Source: Nectonema munidae
Taxonomy: Eukaryota; Nematomorpha; Nectonematoida; Nectonematidae
Direction of reading: 5' to 3'
Assembly (NCBI GenBank): GCA_030549495.1
Contig: JAUIRK010000919.1
Coordinates: 1,299,001-1,363,000, forward strand
DNA length: 64,000 nt
Shown: piece after piece, positions 1 to 9,649 of the stretch
Numbering within the stretch: the first letter of the stretch is position 1
Layout of the letters: every line of letters starts with the position of its first letter
Program-made: the position numbers and the translations under genes
The notes under the pieces: model-generated
What the model was told of the DNA's origin: nothing
The model's database searches: none
The model's input: only the letters and a program-made list of their open reading frames with translations

Positions 1-358
1 ACTCCAAGTCAGGATAAACTAATTTTCTTTTTTTAAACTTATTTAATCCTTTGATGTCGATCTAGCAAAAATAACAATCATTATGATGATTTTTTGGCTC
101 CCTCCATATCATTGGAATACCAAAATTCAACTTTTTCTTCTTTCCCTTACTCCATTGTCTCAATTGTTCAACACAAGACTTGCATGTTTTGTGCGGTGCC
201 CAACACTTATCTAGATCACCAAGTTTAACTTCAAAATATGCAAAATAAACTCTTTTAACAAAAGGTGATATATTTTTCCTTTGACTTGGCAAAGTATAAC
301 GCCCACAAATATAACAAAAAAATATCAAAAGGATTTTTACAAAATTTTCTAGACAACT
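1..358 (-). pseudogene. Cys-rich uncharacterised arthropod repeat-family protein, fragment with one stop
   Basis: Read on the minus strand, the segment holds paired cysteines (CYICG near the start, then CKSC), a DKCWAPH motif, and PMIWREPKNHHNDCYFC at the end. This arrangement is a zinc-binding-looking module that I know from a large uncharacterised protein family, present in many copies in arthropod genomes. Its function is unknown. The frame meets a TAG at 62-64 right after CYFC and then continues as recognisable family sequence (IDIKGLN...VYPDLE) to the window edge. The stop therefore replaces an ordinary residue within the conserved domain. The frame is open upstream to about 358 with no clear ATG (the first methionine-like position is a TTG). 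It is probably a dead or mobile-element-borne copy rather than part of the calcium channel gene. Confidence 0.55.
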
Positions 359-1503
359 TCATTAAATTTTAATATTCTGAATTAAAAAATCTGTAAAATT
401 GTCTAAATTTTAACATAAAAATAAATCTTATTATTTAAAGCATACTTTTTAGAAATAGAATAATTTGAGAACGACTTACAAGCAATTTAGATATTAGAAG
501 ATTTACTATTAAAAAAATTTAGTGCAGTTTTCCAAAAAAAGACAATTACTGTTGAATTAGAGCGAATTAAATAAAATAAAATAAAATATATTTTTAAAAT
601 AAAAAAATATAAAATAAAAATTATTTGTTGAAAAAATTCTGGCAATTTAAAAAATTTTTTTTATGTTGGCCTTTGATTGGTGATTAACTGGATATCAATC
701 ATTGAGGAAATTATGATTAATAGCTATGAATTGCTGAAGGTATTGGAGAGTAAAGGGCTATTTATGATGGTTATAAATAGCATTAGTGGGTTTATAGATA
801 TAAGTATTAATTTAGAGTTTTTTATCCATAAAGGTGTTCTTCAAAATTCCCTTATGCTCTTTAAATAATATATGCCTGGACATGAAGAGATGCCAATAAC
901 ATTTCTCCAAGTTTCCTTAAAGAAAGAGACAGATGACAACTATGATTGTGGAACTAATGATGTGAGTATTACAGCATTCGTTGCATAGACATTTGAAAAT
1001 TAGGCTCGAAAGAAAGTACTGTTATACGAATATCATAACCTTTTAAGAAGTCGACTTAAACAGAGTTTACAGTACTATTCATGCGATATCAAATGGGTAT
1101 ACGTATGCAGTTTATATACAATTGGTAGGCCTTCTTATACAAAATACAGAAGTAATACTTCACAAAATCTGTTCACTGATCTAAAATAACAAAAAACATA
1201 CTTTTCAAAAATAACAATGTTACATTTTTCTGAACTCAAGTTTAAGGAAGAATTGGACGGAAAGGCTGACACGCAAACAGAATAAATAAAAGTTGGTAGA
1301 GTAAACTTAATTTCTCAAAAAGTAACTTATGAAAACTTGTACATTCAGGCAAAAAGACAAAAAGAGATTTTAATTCTAATGAGTAAATTAACAAAAAGAA
1401 TCCATCACACACGTCGTTGTTTTCTTATGTAAAAAAATTTTAAATTTAAAAGATTCAAAGATTAGAAATTGGGTGATTATAAAAAATTTTGCAAAGAAAA
1501 AAC
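359..1503. other. AT-rich intron of the Cav2 gene, no feature seen
   Basis: Short A/T runs dominate and I see no coding similarity on either strand. It should be intron downstream of the exon at 1563-1504. The following Cav2 exon was not found and probably lies beyond the left edge. Confidence 0.5.
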
Positions 1504-1563
1504 CTTCAATTATTCTGGATTTTTCTTCATCTGTTGTTTGCTCTTCTTCAAGAATAACTTCTT
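1504..1563 (-). CDS. cac: Cav2 channel exon 11: I-II linker after the AID
   Basis: This 60-nt exon has a strong acceptor (TTGCTTTTTTAG before AAGAAG) and the donor GAAG/GTTTTT. After the split codon from the preceding exon (G + AA) it reads EEVILEEEQTTDEEKSRIIE. That continues the linker after the beta-subunit binding helix and closely resembles the EEVILAEERTTEEEK stretch of the fly cacophony channel, which supports both a Cav2 class and an arthropod host. Phase is 1 in and 1 out. It is the last exon recognised before the gene leaves the window. Confidence 0.85.
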
Positions 1564-2507
1564 CTAAAAAAGCAAATCACTTTTTATATATGGCAGTTAA
1601 ATCAAATCTGTCCAAAAATTTCACACCAGTAAAAATTTTATTGAATATGGAATTTTTCTAATTAAATGTTTAATTAAAGATTTGGTAAACATGAAGAACA
1701 ATGCTCTTAAAATAAGTATGTTTAAGACGGCAATCTCGCTGTCATAATAAAATAATAATATGGATTAGTGGTCAGTTAAACATATATTTAACATAATAAT
1801 TTAAAAAGATGTAACTGATCAAAATTTAAAATGAATAAACTCTTATTTGTATAAGTAAGTCTTAAAAACATAAAAGTTATTTTTTCAAATCAGCTTCAGA
1901 ATATTTTAGTTTCATTAGTGGCATGACAAATTATACCCGAAACAATGTAAAATTTCTCAACTATAAAGAATGTTAGATAACTTTACTTATATTATCTAGA
2001 ATTGGATGTTTCTAATTTTGTTATAAGATATAAAAATTTACCATGTTTTTCTGTAAAACTGTCTTCAACTTACCGAACTAACAAAAAAGTTTCAAAAATT
2101 CTCGTCTAAATCATTTTATAAATCAGAAAAAACATAATGGAATGAAAATAATTGCCTTGATCAACGTTCACAAGAGAAGATGTGATAAATTTGTTCGAAA
2201 AATGGAAGATTTTTGAATGAAATTTTTTTATAAAGAATGGAATTTTACATGCCATCTGTGGGATAATGTGCTATAATGGGTTAAGGCATAAATTTATTGA
2301 ATGTTTATAGAATAGTTCTTGTATGTATGAGTAAGTAATGCGTTGTAGATTATTGTGAGAAAGAAAACTTGTCATTAATTTCAATTCGCCAATCACCATC
2401 AATTAGAAACAAGATTCAATTTTGGAGGTGGAGATATATAAAAGACGAAATTTTAATTGTGGATAGAATTTATTGGATGGATGTAAGTGCATAGAGTTAA
2501 TAAGAAC

Positions 2508-2623
2508 CTGCTTGGCATATCCACTCGAGATATCCATTGAGTTCGCGCTCAATCAGTTGTTGTCTCCTGAGCTTCAGAAATGTTCTTCTGTTTTCCACTC
2601 TTTCCCTTTCTTTTGCGAACTCT
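2508..2623 (-). CDS. cac: Cav2 channel exon 10: end of IS6 and beta-subunit binding site (AID)
   Basis: The exon is 116 nt, with acceptor TTTCATGCAG/AGAG and donor GCAG/GTTCTT. It encodes [20 protein letters not shown] followed by [18 protein letters not shown]. The second stretch is the alpha-interaction domain, QQxxERxLxGYxxWI, on the cytoplasmic I-II linker, where the Cav beta subunit binds and promotes surface delivery. The ERELNGY form is typical of Cav2; Cav1 channels have EEDLRGY-like sequences there. Both junction codons (GG/A and G/AA) join in frame to their neighbours. I recall 116 nt as the usual length of the matching vertebrate exon. Confidence 0.95.
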
Positions 2624-4099
2624 CTGCATGAAATATGAAACTTATTGGTATCTTGCATGCTGGATTCATTTTCCAAATTTTACATGTATGTGGAGATCAT
2701 TCACTGCCTCTTAGATACAACGGTTTATACTCCCAAAAACACCACCGCCAAAAAGAGATAGGTGCGTACAAACAGTGGCGTAGGTAGAGAGAGGGCTGCC
2801 GGAAAGCTTATGAGTTTGGGGCTTCCTACACTTCCTGGATCCGCTACAAAAAAGACAACATACTTTTCAGTGAGTCCCTCTTGAAATCTTAATGTAAGTG
2901 CTTTGGCAAGATCACACGGGAGACAGCATGCCTATCGGGTGAATAATAATATATATAAATATAAGTAAAGTGCCGAATGGTCATTTCTTTGAAACAAAAG
3001 AGTAAAATTTCGAACAAATTTATTTAAATAAAACGAATTTTCGATTGCACGAGTCTTTATCAGGTTGAAGTACTAAATGTAGAAGATATAAATGCTCTGA
3101 ATGAAAAGGATTAAACGCAGAATGATGAACTCCTTTTGATCCTTTTCATTCAAAGCATCTTCTACATTTAGTACTTCAACTTGATAAAGACTCGTGCAAT
3201 CGAAAATTCGTTTTATTTAAATAAATTTGTTCGAAACTTTACTCTTTTTTGTCAAATATATATTTAAATTTAATAATTGTGAAATTTAAAAACACATAAT
3301 TATAATTAAAATTTTTGACAAATCTTTGCCCACATGTTAAGGACGTGTTATCACCTACCATGCAAAATTTAAAACAAAATGACCGAAGAATTTTATTTTT
3401 ATAGGCTAATCAAAGCATATTAGTGGTTTGGCAAAACCACGAAAGACAACAAAAATAAAGAAAAGTATAGGAAATCATACATGGTTTTACCAAACTACTT
3501 TATATCTTAAAGCAAGGAAAATTAAAATCCTACCTCCATTCAAATTTTTGATGAAATTTTAAGAATATGAGATGTTTATAATGTAAACACTTTTAAAGAT
3601 CCCCTCTCCCTCGTATTTTTTTATTAATATTTTACCTCTTTACATCAAAGAATAATCCAAGAAAAAGAATAAAAGGCGAAATGAAATTATGTGTTTGTTG
3701 AAGTAAAATTTATCATAAAAGGCCACTAAAAATACATTAACAGTAGGTATACGTAATTTATTTCAAAAGAAAACATCTGCCGCAGAGAAATATCCTCATA
3801 AATACTAACTAATGTGATTGTAAGTATGTAAAATGTTATGGACAAATATTCATTGTGTACTATACTCAACACAAAAAAGTGTGCCCTGAAAGGAAGCCTA
3901 TTTTTTACTACAAACTCATTGTGTCACATAACATAATATATTTAGCGAAAAGAAAACGCTAGAAAAAGCCTTTGAAAATGCCATGATGTAATGAAAGGGT
4001 GTGATATACTTACAATTAAAGTTAACTTTGCTAATGATAAGTGTAAAGTGGGAAAGTTCGACTAATCACAGGTTAAGATTTTGTCCTTCCAGAAAAGAA
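2624..4099. other. Cav2 intron sequence around a fold-back element
   Basis: Apart from the inverted repeat at 2994-3252 I see no gene here. Around 2776-2846 a short G-rich stretch beginning cagtggcgtagg resembles a hAT end, but no matching partner is convincing. Confidence 0.4.
2994..3252. repeat. Fold-back (hairpin) element, two 115-117-bp arms and a 27-bp loop
   Basis: The left arm (about 2994-3110) and right arm (about 3138-3252) are reverse complements with only a few mismatches and one 6-nt indel (ATATAA near 3085). The arms share, for example, aaataaaacgaattttcg on the left and its complement on the right. The loop is about 27 nt. A transcript of either strand would make a long, nearly perfect hairpin. 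I found no target-site duplication. It could be a fold-back transposon or two repeat copies inserted head-to-head. Confidence 0.85.
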
Positions 4100-4980
4100 T
4101 CAAGGCGCTTCTTGGATGTATTCAAAGAAGGGGATTAATAACGCACTTTGTAAGGTTATTTCAGGCATTAATCATTCTGTTTGAGAAAAAGGTCGCCTTA
4201 TAAAAACGTTTTCTGCCCTACTTTTTTGGCGAGTTCTTGAGCTACTTCGTGAATAAGCGGTTAAAACAGTACGATCTACAAAGCTTTTGTTGATTATATT
4301 GTAGACAATTATGTTATCACTATTTCCAACTCTTTCTACAGGTTGGATAAGAGTTCACATTACCGTATTCGAGGTGGGGTCGTAGCAAGGCTTTGTATAG
4401 TGGCATAGCTTTTGAGTGCATTGTAAATATTAATGCCCAGATCATTGATAGGCTGAACTCGATTTGCACCATAGCCAACTATGTTGTAGATTATGTTATT
4501 TTTTGTTCCAATTTCAAGATGGCTGGCTACACTTGGAAAAATGGAGATCCATCCCCCCAAGTGTTGCACCATTCGTACAGTGTAAAAAGGTCAGCTTGTA
4601 AAGTTTTTTGGGATATGTGAGTAAAGAGACAATAGATCTTGAGATCATCTTCGAAGAGTTTCAAATGAGAATTGATTTAAGAGGTTATTTATATATAAAT
4701 TAAATAACAAAGGGCCAATCACACTCACTACCTTGCGCAACACCATTTGTTACTTTAGTCGAATTAGACAACTGTCCATTAACAGATACAAACTATATTC
4801 TAATGTTCAGGAAAGATTCAATCCATTTTAGAATCTTTATATTGTACAATAAGCATCAACGGTGGCATTGTTTTCTAGGAGAATGCCAATATTATTGTGA
4901 AACTCCAACAATTCAGTTATTGCCAACTTTTTCTTAAAGAAGCCATATTGATCATTTATAACACAATTGTTACATTTTAA
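4100..4980 (-). mobile_element. LINE fragment (Jockey/CR1-like), 3' piece of an interrupted copy
   Basis: Read from 4980 leftwards, the minus strand gives VINDQYGFFKKK, ELLEFHN, then IGPLLFNLYINNLLNQ, a version of the LINE reverse-transcriptase GPLLF.YINDL motif, and further left KDLGI-like thumb sequence (NDLGINIYNALKSYATIQ). Several stops and frame changes show that it is dead. The same family occurs at 44790-45240, where FHNDIGIPLENNET matches this copy. The piece stops at the TTAA at 4977-4980, where a piggyBac-type element has inserted. Its 5' neighbour reappears at 7463. The left boundary is approximate. Confidence 0.75.
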
Positions 4981-7459
4981 CCCTTTAATGCTGGGCTAAA
5001 TTTGTACGCGCAAGTGCTGGAGGAGGCGTAAAGGGCCCCCCCCCCCTCTATTTTTCTCAAATATTAAATAAGTTTTTATAAATATTTTTAATATTACATC
5101 TCAAAAAGAAACTTTTTATGTAAGTAATTATATAAAGTTTTTTACACATATATACCCATTTTCAAACATGCTGAATATTAATTTTTTATGAAAGTCAACC
5201 CAAACCTGTCAAAAAACTGATTTATCTCAAAAAAACAATCCAAATAATTATATAAAGTTTTTACCCATTTTCATGTACGAGGTGTTTATTGGTGATATTC
5301 CTTTTTTATGAACGCTGTTTGGTTTGTAATGAAATGATAAGAAGGGGCTCTGGAAAGCCCAAGTCATACAGCACGACACCTTTGCACAATCACGCAAAAG
5401 TTTTGCATTACAAAGAATACCAGGATGCCAAAAAAGGAATGCTTGGAAAAAAACACTGAAAAGTTCTCAGAAGAATGTGATGAATTCAAGATTCTCCTAG
5501 CAAGAGAAAGAAAAATAGTCCAATTGTCTTTACAGGAAACGTTCGATAAAAAAAAGTTGTGGAATATTAATAACACTAGGGCTAGAAAAATTATCAAGAA
5601 AAATCTTCTCATGATGGCATTGGATAACCAGCCTTTTAGTATGGCTGAAGATGACGGTTTTATCGGTCTTATGGCCCGTTTACAGGCGCAGTATGTCATT
5701 CCTAGCAGAAGATTTTTCGCTGACAATGTTTTGCCAGACTTCTATGAAGAACGATGGAAAAATGTAGCAAATGAGCTGGCAAAGGCTGCCTGTGATAGTT
5801 TCACTCCTGACATCTGGACATGTTCCTCATCTCATAAAACCTTTTTCTCTCTCTCTGCCCACTGGATCACTGCTGAATATGCACGAAAGAATGCAGTTCT
5901 ACATGCGTCTCAATTTACCATCTCCCATACAGGTGTGAACATTGCTAGCCAACTCAAGAACATGTGGGAGTGTTGGAATATAAATTCTTCAAGAAGACAT
6001 GTACTAGTTAGAGATGGTGCAAAAAATATGTTTCTTGGAAGCAATCACTCAGAGATCGAGTCTGTTCAATACATATCATCCAACTAAAGCGATGCCATTC
6101 TATCCCAAAAATCTGTGAAAGATGTATTATTAAAAAGTCGTAGATTGGCTACACATTTAACCATCCTGCCAAAGGTTGTAGTGAATTCAAGGACATCCAG
6201 TCGCAGAATGCAAGTGGAATGAAAAAAGCATCACTTTTACTAGTACCCGAAAACCGGTTGGAACAGAGCATACATAAGCGGTTGCAAAGGTTAAAAAGAG
6301 CTGTGCAGCTTTACATCTCTGATCGTGATCAGCTGCCAAGGTTTTCTTCTTGTGGGTGGCAAATTATTGATCAAATTGTAACCATACTTCAGCCTTTCTT
6401 CCAGCTTACTGTTGAAATGAGTGCCGAATCATGTCCTCTCTCGACCGTTATTCCGAATGTAAGTACTCTAGCAAGATATCTTGAAAATGCAGAAGGCATC
6501 AAAATAACCAAACAGAGACTTCTATCTGAGCTTTGGGCTAGGTTTTTCAGTGATTCAGGTTATGGTCTTGACATTTTGAGGAACCCATCATATGTTCTAC
6601 CAACAGTACTTAACCCATGATTTAAAGTCCAATTTCTGAAAGGTAAAACATATGGGAAAACTTTAGTCCTTGGCAAGATTCTACAACACCGCAGTGTTGA
6701 TACTAAGAGTGTGGAGACGGAGATGGTTGATGAAGCTGCTCACTCTGACTGTGTCACCAAGAAATTACCCGAAGATAGAAGCGAGGATGATTTCATGCCT
6801 TGCTTCAAAGAAATTGCCAGAACACATGAAAAGGCGAATACAACAATTACTAAGCTCAAGAAAGATATCAAAGATAAGACAGCGAGCGAATTAGAACTTT
6901 ACCTTTGCGCTCCACTCCTGCAAAGAAAGAAATGCCCCCTGCAGTATTGGAAACAGGATGAAAATTTTCCACTGCTGAAACAGCTGACAGCTAAATACCT
7001 ATGTACACCTGCATCATCAGTATACTCTGAGCGTCTTTTTTCAGAATACGGAAAGATTTTTGAAGAAAAACGAACAAAACTTTTGTCTGAAAACGGAGAG
7101 ATGCTTCTATTCATTCACCACAATGGTAGGAAATTTTCAAGATAAATTTCGTATACAGGCTGATTGATTTTCTGGAATAGTCCTACATGTATGAAATTTT
7201 CATTTGTTATTAAATAAAGAACTGTTTTCTCACTAATTTGCCTTTCTCTGTCTTTTTAAGGGTCAATTATTTAATTATAATTTCGTTTTGCTACCTAAAT
7301 ATTGTCTAATTATTATTAAATGATAAATTTGTTTGCAAATTAAATTAATTTGAAGTATCCCGCATTGGTCTGGCGAAATATCCGGCTGGATAGACTATCC
7401 GGTCCACCCCTAAAGAAGATGGGCAAGCACTTGACAAATTTAGCCCAGAACTAATAGGG
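4981..7459. mobile_element. piggyBac-type element (TTAA target) carrying a hAT transposase gene
   Basis: Both ends abut TTAA (4977-4980 and 7460-7463), the piggyBac target site. The ends are inverted repeats: CCCTTTAATGCTGGGCTAAA on the left, and on the right, read inward, CCCTATTAGTTCTGGGCTAA, both followed by ATTTGT and, a few bases on, AAGTGCT. No piggyBac transposase is inside. The interior holds a decayed hAT transposase instead. A possible hAT right end (TAGGGGTGGACCGG read inward, ending at 7412) lies just inside the right repeat, but the hAT left end is unclear. The simplest reading is a non-autonomous piggyBac element that received a hAT insertion, all inside a minus-strand LINE. Confidence 0.75.
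5425..7145 (+). pseudogene. hAT transposase (ZBED-like), decayed
   Basis: The first frame (ATG at 5425, to 6087) contains FTPDIWTCSSSHKTFFSLSAHWIT and HVLVRDGAKNM, the RNase-H-like core motifs of hAT transposases related to ZBED1/ZBED4. Frame changes follow between 6040 and 6220. The middle (6219-6620) has WQIIDQIVTILQPF and MSAESCPLSTVIP. The C-terminal piece (6711-7145) has KYLCTPASSVYSERLFSEYG and KIFEEKRTKLLSENGEMLLF, the hAT dimerisation domain. An N-terminal BED finger is not seen. The product would be a cut-and-paste transposase; this copy has at least two frame interruptions and is not expected to work. Confidence 0.9.
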
Positions 7460-7462
7460 TTA

Positions 7463-7600
7463 AAGCCTGATAGAATTTTTTATTGACAAATGAGAAAAAA
7501 ACGAAATTACGATTTTAGTTAGTATGGAGCGTTTGTATATATCATATAGTCAGTGGTTAAAAGAGGTATTTGAACTAAAAGAAGGATTGGATGATTTCGG
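7463..7600 (-). mobile_element. Continuation of the interrupted LINE (5' side)
   Basis: Leftward of about 7500 the minus strand reads SIKNSIRLL and, across the TTAA, joins to KCNNCVINDQYGF at 4980. This matches ISDNVLSLLKC-YNDVINDQHGF in the LINE copy near 45070-45130. The LINE was therefore split by the TTAA element. The right boundary is not defined. Confidence 0.5.
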
Positions 7601-7794
7601 ATAAAAATTTGTGAAGACCGTCTTTTTCGGATCTTTAATTTTAGAGTTACAAAAGTGTTGTCTTAAAAGTTAACATGATTAACTTTATTAAATAAATATG
7701 ATAAACGATATATTATGTCGGAGCGTAAAATGTCCTGGCTCTGAGATTGCTAATCTAAGCGGTCTCTTAAATGAAAATAGCTGAAGTCGCATAC

Positions 7795-7898
7795 CCACTT
7801 AAGACTCCAAGAACAAGATTTAGCATGAAGAAGGAGCCAAGAATGATGAGTGGAATAAAGTAGAGCCAATTGAATCTTACACCCAAAGCATCATCTGT
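7795..7898 (-). CDS. cac: Cav2 channel exon 9: domain I S6
   Basis: A 104-nt exon with acceptor TTTTTATACAG/ACAG and donor GTGG/GTATGC. It encodes [18 protein letters not shown] followed by [17 protein letters not shown], the pore-lining S6 helix of domain I. Phase is 0 in and 2 out, and it joins exactly to neighbouring exons. A second AG four bases downstream (ACAG/ATGATG) would break the frame, so the first was chosen. I recall 104 nt as the matching vertebrate exon length. It lies between the TTAA element and the LINE remnants. Confidence 0.95.
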
Positions 7899-8401
7899 CT
7901 GTATAAAAATATTGTTGTTGTAAAAAAATATCTACACTAACAATTAAGAAGTATATCAGTTCGTTTGTGGTACACCACAACACACTTTTAGATAGCCTTT
8001 GCTTTCTGTCGAATCTCTAAGCCCTAGCGTTTTCTTGGCACTTTTCCCAGAATACAAAGCAAAGACTTAAGCGAGAAGAGATGCATTGACGATGCAAATG
8101 TTCAAAATGGAGCATCAGCTTGGAATTTTGAAAATATTACTCATCCGCCCAAATTACTTTATAATGGACTAAGAGTGCTCCGCCATCATTCTGGGACGAA
8201 GGGAATACATGACTAGAAGGCGTGATTTATCTTTTTTCACACTTTTAGATACCTTTTATATTTGAATAGGGTGAAGCATTTACAATAAGCCAAACACATG
8301 AGGAAAATTGTAACAAGAATGCAATAAAAGTCCATGCGAAAGACTATTTTAAAGTGTGTCGATATTCACCTCACGTATTTGTTGTGCATGGAGCTCCCTC
8401 T
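7899..8401. other. Cav2 intron, nothing recognised
   Basis: No coding similarity could be made out. Weak LINE-like sequence may start before 8402, but I cannot place a boundary. Confidence 0.35.
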
Positions 8402-9640
8402 TCATCTACATAGAAGCAAAATTTTATAAGAACCAAACATAAAAATTCCTACTCTGAAGTCAGGGATGCGTTTATTAGTGTAAGAAATAAGGTGAAATGC
8501 AGCATCAGAAAAGCTAAGAAAACTTATTATGGGAAACGCTTTGAGGATAAATTGTCTCATAATAATAAATCTACATGAAATATCATAAATTTCGTTATAG
8601 GACCTGGGAAAAAATCTCATCGCTTCATCATCAAAATATGCTGATATAATAAACGATACCTTAAAAATGGCACAAAGTTTCAATAAATATTTTAACCATC
8701 ATTCAGGCGACCACGTTGACAATATAGATTATTATAGAAGCTTTGAGTTACGTATCTCGCTACAACAATATTTTTTTGAATTTGAACAAATAAGTCTCAA
8801 TGATGGACTTTTGGCGATTGGCAGTTTAAGAATAAGCAAAGTGAGGATATTTGTGGCTTTCTCCTTTCGATGCATATCCTTGTTAAGAATATAATAGCAG
8901 TTCTTTTGTTCAAACTATTCGATTTATGCGTTCAAAAAAGTGTATTTCCTAAAGTTTTTAAGACTTTAGGATTATTACTATTCTCAAAAAAGGTCTCACT
9001 TCTAAAATGGATAACTACCGTCCAATCTCTTTTTTTATTCCCATGCTTTCTAAAATTTTGAGAAAATACTTTATAACTTAAATTAACCAATTTTTTAATT
9101 ACTATTATATATATTTTCGGGTCAATTTGGTTTTAGAAAAGGCTATTAAACAGAAATGTACCATTCTATTTTTATTAATAAAATTGCATAGAAAACAAAC
9201 AAAAGGTTTTGGTTTTCTACGGTTTTTCACATTTCTAGCTCAAATTCTTAAAATCCTATTTGTACGATAGATACCAAACAGTTTTTGTAAACAATACCCT
9301 GTCACTCTCATTACTAACTTTAAATAGAGTACCTCAATACTAGGTAATTAGTTCATTGCTTTTTTCTATATTTATTAATAAATTTACTTAACTCATTAGA
9401 AAAATGTGACATATGTTGTTTGCTCATGACATTTGTTTACTGTTAAGGGATGAAGTTAATGGATTGTTTCTACTCGTGAGCAAAAATCAAAGATAGCCTT
9501 AAATGGAAGGACCATATACTTCATTTGAGCAACAAACTTTTTCGCGTTGTTGGAACTTACATCCAAAGCATAGCCAATAAAAGAGTCGATTGAACTTTCA
9601 ACTATAAAAGTATGCAAAAGTATTCTTACAAACAAGTACA
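8402..9640 (+). mobile_element. LINE fragment (Jockey/CR1-like), heavily decayed
   Basis: Plus-strand pieces in changing frames resemble the linker and reverse transcriptase of a Jockey-superfamily LINE. They include RNKVKCSIRKAKKTYYGKRF at about 8480-8545, MAQSFNKYFNHH at 8667, then TILKKGLTSKMDNYRPISFF near 8970-9035, and DSLKWKDHILHLSNKLFRVV near 9490-9550. Many stops and indels break it. It is followed directly by a second LINE in the same orientation. Confidence 0.7.
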
Positions 9641-9649
9641 AAAGTAAAC

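Noticed and set aside
2776-2846. Tiny hAT MITE starting cagtggcgtagg
   Set aside because: The putative right end matches poorly and there is no duplication.
3040-3110. Hammerhead-ribozyme-like words (CTGATAAAGACTCG...CGAAA) in the fold-back arms
   Set aside because: The core lacks the CTGATGA consensus and no stem II can be drawn, so a ribozyme is not supported.
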